The notes beneath the pieces are model-generated. The model saw nothing but the letters and a program-made list of their open reading frames with translations. It did no database searches and had not been told where the DNA came from. This document shows positions 6,421 to 9,519 of a stretch of 9,519 bases of DNA, piece by piece. The stretch comes from an uncultured Eubacteriales bacterium (lineage in GTDB: Bacteria; Bacillota_A; Clostridia; Oscillospirales; Oscillospiraceae): NCBI GenBank assembly GCA_900319835.1, contig ONPY01000087.1, positions 1 through 9,519 of the forward strand, written 5' to 3'. Every line of letters begins with the position of its first letter. Position 1 is the stretch's first letter. The translations under genes and the position numbers were made by a program.

Positions 6421-7431
6421 GTGGTGTCCATGAAAGACATTGCAAAAGTCTGCAATGTTTCGGTCGCCACGGTGAGCAAGGCGCTCAACGGGCAGCAGGA
6501 CATCGGGGAGGAGACCCGGAGCCGGATCCTGCGGACGGCGGACGAGATGGGCTACATGACCAACGCTGCGGCCCGGGCGCTGAAAACAAACCGCACCTAC
6601 AACATCGGCGTACTGTTCGTGGACCCCATGCATGGGGGTCTGGCGCATGAGTTCTTCTCCACCGTGCTCGACGGCATCCGCATGGAGGCCGAGCAGGGCG
6701 GCTATGACATCACCTTTATCAACTGCAACCTCGGTCAGCGCTCCACCAGCTATCTGCAGCACTGCCTCTACCGCGGGGTGGACGGGGTGGTCGTCGCCTC
6801 GGCGGATTTCAACGATCCCATGATCGTGGAGCTGGTGCAGTCCCAGCTGCCGGTGGTCACCATCGACCACATGTTCAACAACCGCATCTCGGTGATCTCC
6901 GACAACATCAAGGGCATGGACGCCCTGGTGCGCTATGTGGTCTCCAAAGGGCACAGGAAAATCGCCCTGATTCACGGAGAAAAGACCACGGTCACGGTCA
7001 ACCGGTTGACGGGATTTCACAGAGCCTGCGAGGAGCTGGGCGTCAAAATCCCGGAGAAGTGGATCCGCGAAGGCGTGTTCCACGATCCGGCCAGCTGCTA
7101 TACCATTACAAAAGAGATTCTGGCGGCGCCTGAGAGACCAACCTGCATCTTCTTCCCGGATGACTATTCCTACATCGGCGGCTACAACGCCATTCAGGAG
7201 GCCGGGCTCCGCATCCCGGAGGATATCTCCGTGGTGGGCTATGACGGCATCCCGCTCTCCCGTATCATCAGCCCGGTGCTGACGACCTGGCGGCAGAACA
7301 CCGGCGGTCTCGGCCGCACGGCAGCCAGAAAACTGATCGAGCTGATCGAGCACCCCAAGACCGCGATCCTGGACCGCATGATTGTGGAGGGCGCGCTGCA
7401 GGAGGGCAGCTCGGTCAAAGATCTCAACTGA
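6421..7431 (+). CDS. LacI-family transcriptional regulator
   Basis: I place the start at GTG 6421, 9 nt after the SD AGGGAG (6406-6411), giving 336 residues, the usual LacI length. GTG 6424 or ATG 6430 are possible alternatives. A TTG at 6328 would add 31 residues unlike the family and has no SD. The N-terminal helix-turn-helix reads MKDIAKVCNVSVATVSKALN (4-23), followed by IGEETRSRILRTADEMGY and a hinge NAAARALKTNRT with the conserved minor-groove Leu. The rest is the periplasmic-binding-protein-like effector domain with IGVLF, GVDGVVVAS, DNIKGMDALVRY, GHRKIALIHG, FPDDYSYIGGYNAIQEAGL and PEDISVVGYDG. It lies between a divergent cellobiose phosphorylase and a sugar ABC importer, so it most likely represses both and responds to the imported sugar or a product. 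The effector is inferred, not visible. Confidence 0.93.
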   Translation: MVSMKDIAKVCNVSVATVSKALNGQQDIGEETRSRILRTADEMGYMTNAAARALKTNRTYNIGVLFVDPMHGGLAHEFFSTVLDGIRMEAEQGGYDITFINCNLGQRSTSYLQHCLYRGVDGVVVASADFNDPMIVELVQSQLPVVTIDHMFNNRISVISDNIKGMDALVRYVVSKGHRKIALIHGEKTTVTVNRLTGFHRACEELGVKIPEKWIREGVFHDPASCYTITKEILAAPERPTCIFFPDDYSYIGGYNAIQEAGLRIPEDISVVGYDGIPLSRIISPVLTTWRQNTGGLGRTAARKLIELIEHPKTAILDRMIVEGALQEGSSVKDLN

Positions 7432-7452
7432 AGCAAAACCCCTTTGATTTGG

Positions 7453-7478
7453 TAATTGGCGGGGAAACCCGCAAATTA
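7453..7478 (+). promoter_or_regulatory. Hairpin with GAAA tetraloop between regulator and binding-protein genes
   Basis: The core GCGGG-GAAA-CCCGC (7459-7472) has a 5-bp GC stem closed by a GNRA-type GAAA loop. It extends through a single G/A mismatch by TAATT/AATTA (7453-7457 with 7474-7478). No T-run follows on the plus strand, so it is not a standard terminator. It could be an mRNA-processing or stabilising structure for the binding-protein transcript, or a DNA operator. Confidence 0.5.
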
Positions 7479-7482
7479 TAAA
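7456..7482 (+). promoter_or_regulatory. Weak candidate promoter for the solute-binding protein gene
   Basis: TTGGCG (7456-7461, 4 of 6) and TATAAA (7477-7482, 5 of 6) are separated by only 15 bp, with the GC hairpin lying in the spacer. The spacing is short, so this is tentative; the gene may instead be read from the regulator's promoter. Confidence 0.3.
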
Positions 7483-7484
7483 AG

Positions 7485-7501
7485 AAAACAAAAATTGTTT
7501 T
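7485..7501 (+). promoter_or_regulatory. AT-only hairpin abutting the binding-protein SD
   Basis: AAAACAA-AAA-TTGTTTT forms a 7-bp stem with a 3-nt loop that ends immediately before the SD GGAGG (7502-7506). It could modestly affect ribosome access or mRNA decay. The stem is weak and A/T-rich, so chance is a real alternative. Confidence 0.3.
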
Positions 7502-7514
7502 GGAGGAAATGGAA

Positions 7515-8903
7515 ATGAAAAAGTTCATCGCAATGCTCCTGGCTCTCGTCATGGTAGTTGCGCTGTGCGCCTGCGGTAATTCCGCTCCCGCCCCCGCCGC
7601 TGCTCCTGCCGCCGAGCCCGCTGCCCCCGCCGCTGAGCCCGCCGCTGAGCCTGCCGCTGAGCCCGCCGGCAACGCCAAGGTCTTCAACCTGTATGCCTGG
7701 AACGAAGAGTTTATCGGCTTCCTGAAGGCTTACTATGCTGTCGAGAAGGACGGCGAGTGGTATCTGCCCGACGGCGAGACCAAGATCAACTTCGTCATCA
7801 CCCCGTCTGACGGCGGCCAGTACCAGCAGAAGCTGGACGAGGCTCTGAGGGCCCAGGCCGGCGCCGCTGACAACGACAAGGTTGACCTGTTCCTGGCCGA
7901 GTCCGACTACATCACCAAGTATGCCGACTCCGAATACACCCAGGACATCACCGCCATCGGTGTCACCGACATGAGCAACTGTTATCCCTACACCGTGCAG
8001 GCCGCTTCCGACGCCAACGGCGTTGTCAAGGGCGTGTCCTTCCAGTGCTGCCCCTCCGCGCTGATCTACCGCCGCTCCATCGCCAAGGACGTTCTCGGCA
8101 CTGACGATCCCGCCGAGGTCCAGGCCGCTCTGGACAGCTGGGACAAGTTCGAGGCTGTTGCCGCTCAGGCCAAGGCCAAGGGCTACTACATGACCGCTTC
8201 CTTCGCTGAGACCTACCGCGCGTTCTCCAACAACTGCACCTCCCCCTGGGTTGACGCTGACAACAACCTCCAGTTCGATCCCCAGATTGAAGCCTGGATC
8301 GCCCAGACCGAGGAGTTCGTCAAGAACGGCTACACCCTGACTGCCGGTATCTGGGACGACGAGAAGAACGCTCAGATGTTCGCCGACGGCAAGACCATGT
8401 GCTTCTTCGGCCCCGCCTGGTACTTCAACTTCTGCATGGGCAACGCTCAGGATCCCGAGAAGGGCTGCATGGGCGACTGGGCCATCTGCGAAGGCCCCGC
8501 TGCTCACTTCTGGGGCGGCACCTGGATGATGGCTCCTGTCGGCACCGACAACGCTGACGCCGTCGCTCAGATCATGAACCTCTTCATCAACGATGAGGAC
8601 GTCTGCTCCAAGCTCGTCTCCGAGCAGCATCAGTTCTCCAACAACATGGCTGTCAACGCCAAGTTCGCTGCTGATCCCAACTACGGCTCCGAGTTCCTCG
8701 GCGGCCAGAACGACGTCGCAGTCTTCTCCGAGATGACCGGCAACATCGTTTGGGAGAACCACACCATCTACGATCAGCTTCTGAACGAAGGCCTGCAGAA
8801 CAACCTGCGTGAGTACTTCCAGGGCACCGTCGATAAGGAGACCGCTCTGAACAACTTCTACAATTACGTTGAGGAGACCTATCCTGCCATCGTGATTCCC
8901 TGA
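7515..8903 (+). CDS. ABC transporter family 1 solute-binding lipoprotein, probably sugar-binding
   Basis: The start is ATG 7515, 8 nt after GGAGG; the ATG at 7509 and TTG at 7500 are too close to or before the SD. The product has 462 residues. Residues 1-20 form a lipoprotein signal peptide (KK, hydrophobic core, lipobox L-C-A-C20); Cys20 should be lipidated, anchoring it outside the membrane. Residues 24-52 are an Ala/Pro/Glu tether with EPAA repeats. The mature domain begins about KVFNLYAWNEEF and shows family 1 (CUT1) features: SDYITKYADSEYTQDIT, RRSIAKDVLG, SWDKFEAVAAQAKAKGYY, NGYTLTAGIWDDEKNAQMF ADGKTMCFFGPAW and GGTWMMAPVG. The many Trp/Tyr residues suit stacking on sugar rings. Several non-signal cysteines are present, unusual for an exposed protein but common in anaerobes. 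Alanine codons are more often GCT than in neighbouring genes, as in highly expressed genes. The ligand is probably cellobiose or a related disaccharide, inferred from GH94 and LacI next door. Confidence 0.92.
   Translation: MKKFIAMLLALVMVVALCACGNSAPAPAAAPAAEPAAPAAEPAAEPAAEPAGNAKVFNLYAWNEEFIGFLKAYYAVEKDGEWYLPDGETKINFVITPSDGGQYQQKLDEALRAQAGAADNDKVDLFLAESDYITKYADSEYTQDITAIGVTDMSNCYPYTVQAASDANGVVKGVSFQCCPSALIYRRSIAKDVLGTDDPAEVQAALDSWDKFEAVAAQAKAKGYYMTASFAETYRAFSNNCTSPWVDADNNLQFDPQIEAWIAQTEEFVKNGYTLTAGIWDDEKNAQMFADGKTMCFFGPAWYFNFCMGNAQDPEKGCMGDWAICEGPAAHFWGGTWMMAPVGTDNADAVAQIMNLFINDEDVCSKLVSEQHQFSNNMAVNAKFAADPNYGSEFLGGQNDVAVFSEMTGNIVWENHTIYDQLLNEGLQNNLREYFQGTVDKETALNNFYNYVEETYPAIVIP
7629..7664 (+). 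repeat. Three 12-bp tandem repeats encoding the EPAA tether
   Basis: GCCGCTGAGCCC occurs three times in tandem (the second copy ends in T), coding Ala-Ala-Glu-Pro. An imperfect copy precedes it. The repeats are in frame, so copy-number change by slippage would lengthen or shorten the tether without breaking the gene. Confidence 0.8.
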
Positions 8904-8943
8904 GGCTGATACGCATCTGACTTTTTCATAGCAGATTCTTACA

Positions 8944-8974
8944 GGGGCAAGGCAAATTGCCTTGCCCCTCTTTT
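8944..8974 (+). terminator. Intrinsic terminator/attenuator after the binding-protein gene
   Basis: GGGGCAAGGCAA (8944-8955) pairs fully with TTGCCTTGCCCC (8957-8968) around a single A, so in RNA the innermost pairs would open to make a loop. TCTTTT follows. It lies 40 bp after the stop codon and before the permease gene. In an ABC operon this usually lowers permease expression by partial termination, or protects the upstream mRNA from 3' decay. Confidence 0.85.
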
Positions 8975-8979
8975 ACTTC

Positions 8980-9034
8980 ATAAAGGCAGTTTAGAGGCCA
9001 TCTGGCTGCAAGCTGGCCTGTAAAGTGTCTTTAT
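8980..9034 (+). promoter_or_regulatory. 55-nt imperfect long hairpin upstream of the permease gene
   Basis: Bases pair about one centre at 9007: ATAAAG (8980-8985) with CTTTAT (9029-9034), a G-T wobble, CA/TG, a G/G mismatch, TTTA/TAAA, a second G/G mismatch, AGGCCA/TGGCCT, a T/C mismatch and CT/AG, with a 7-nt loop GGCTGCA (9004-9010). That is 20 canonical pairs, one wobble and three mismatches. No T-run follows directly. It sits between the terminator (8944-8974) and the permease SD (9054-9060). Possible roles are an RNase III or decay-protecting structure, an antitermination partner, or a dispersed palindromic repeat. Confidence 0.6.
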
Positions 9035-9065
9035 CATGAACAAAGAACAGATAGGGAGGACCGGA

Positions 9066-9519
9066 ATGAACGAGCAGATTAATCAGAAGAAGAAAAAGGG
9101 CATCAGTTATGCCAAGTGGGGCTACATCTTTATCCTGCCCTTCTTTGTGGCGTACATTGCTTTTACGCTGATTCCGCAGCTGATGACTTTTTACAACAGT
9201 TTCTTTGAGAACTATATGAACGGTCTGAAGCATGTGGGGCCGAACTTTGTGGGCTTCGGCAATTTCGTGAAGCTCTTCTCCCCCGACCGTTCCGGAACCA
9301 TCGGCATGCTGAAGTACTTCGGCAACACCCTGATCCTCTGGTGCATGGGCGCAGTGCCCCAGGTTCTGATCGCGCTGCTGCTGGCGGTGTTCTTCACCAG
9401 TTATCGCCTGAACCTCAAAGGGCAGCAGTTCTTCAAGACCGTCATCTACATGCCGAACCTGATCATGGCTTCTGCATTCTCGATGCTGTTCTTCACCCTG
9501 TTCTCTCCGGTCGGTCCCG
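9066..9519 (+). CDS. ABC sugar transporter permease, MalF-like (CUT1), 3' end outside window
   Basis: 151 codons are visible before the window ends. The start is ATG 9066, preceded by GGGAGGA (9054-9060) 5 nt upstream; an in-frame ATG at 9036 lacks an SD and falls at the foot of the long hairpin. A Lys-rich cytoplasmic start (KKKKG, 8-12) precedes transmembrane segment 1 (about 18-40, WGYIFILPFFVAYIAF). Then comes the outside loop with FVGFGNFVKLF (61-71), typical of MalF/UgpA-type permeases, segment 2 (about 87-112) and segment 3 (about 124-148, beginning KTVIYMPNLIMASAF). It should form the membrane channel with a MalG-like partner just beyond the window and receive sugar from the lipoprotein encoded upstream. 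The visible part is unbroken. The family is clear; the substrate is inferred from the GH94 and LacI neighbours. Confidence 0.93.
   Translation, partial: MNEQINQKKKKGISYAKWGYIFILPFFVAYIAFTLIPQLMTFYNSFFENYMNGLKHVGPNFVGFGNFVKLFSPDRSGTIGMLKYFGNTLILWCMGAVPQVLIALLLAVFFTSYRLNLKGQQFFKTVIYMPNLIMASAFSMLFFTLFSPVGP

Noticed and set aside
6400..7491. 363-codon minus-strand frame antisense to the LacI-family gene
   Set aside because: Shadow of a clear regulator gene, with no SD and no recognisable motif.
7476..8762. 428-codon minus-strand Gly/Val-rich frame antisense to the binding protein
   Set aside because: Its composition simply mirrors the biased codons of the lipoprotein gene.

Overview
The window looks like a chromosomal segment from a GC-rich, anaerobic, gut-type member of the Bacillota, most likely Oscillospirales. 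The evidence is indirect. Shine-Dalgarno (SD) sequences are strong and purine-rich (GGAGG class). The lipoprotein signal peptide is of the MKKFIAMLLALVMVVALCAC type, followed by an Ala/Pro/Glu-rich tether. Corrinoid methyl-transfer genes occur together with a cellobiose phosphorylase. No rRNA, tRNA, CRISPR array or insertion sequence was seen. Six protein-coding genes are supported; the first and last run off the window edges.

Region 1 (1-3672) is a corrinoid methyl-transfer module. On the minus strand lies a RACE-type reductive activator: an N-terminal [2Fe-2S] domain followed by an ASKHA/DUF4445 ATPase, with its C-terminal end beyond position 1. Divergent from it on the plus strand is a two-gene operon: a Cys-rich DUF2284 protein, then a 570-residue fusion of a UroD-type methyltransferase with its own cobalamin-binding corrinoid protein. 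The 111-bp gap between the two units is dense in signals. It holds a perfect-consensus plus-strand promoter, a face-to-face minus-strand promoter and a 14-bp palindrome over the plus -35 box. My inference is that the fusion demethylates an unknown methyl donor onto its own cobalamin, RACE repairs oxidised cobalamin using ATP, and DUF2284 assists, perhaps in electron supply. No acceptor methyltransferase (MtrH/AcsE-like) is in the window. The operon ends at a perfect 36-bp palindrome that can terminate transcription from both sides.

Region 2 (3687-9519) is a disaccharide-utilisation locus, most likely for cellobiose. It holds a minus-strand cytoplasmic GH94 cellobiose phosphorylase. Divergent on the plus strand are a LacI-family repressor, a lipoprotein solute-binding protein and the start of a MalF-like (CUT1) ABC permease. 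Two near-identical 14-bp sites with a central CG flank the divergent gap, one next to each start. They are the obvious candidate operators for the LacI protein. The inferred flow is sugar capture by the lipoprotein, ABC import, intracellular phosphorolysis to glucose-1-phosphate plus glucose, and derepression through LacI. Between the binding-protein and permease genes lie an intrinsic terminator and a second, 55-nt imperfect hairpin, which probably set a high binding-protein:permease ratio.

The most unusual elements are the methyltransferase-corrinoid fusion that lacks the expected thiol-type zinc site, the associated DUF2284 protein of unknown function, the overlapping divergent promoters with their palindrome, and the 55-nt hairpin.
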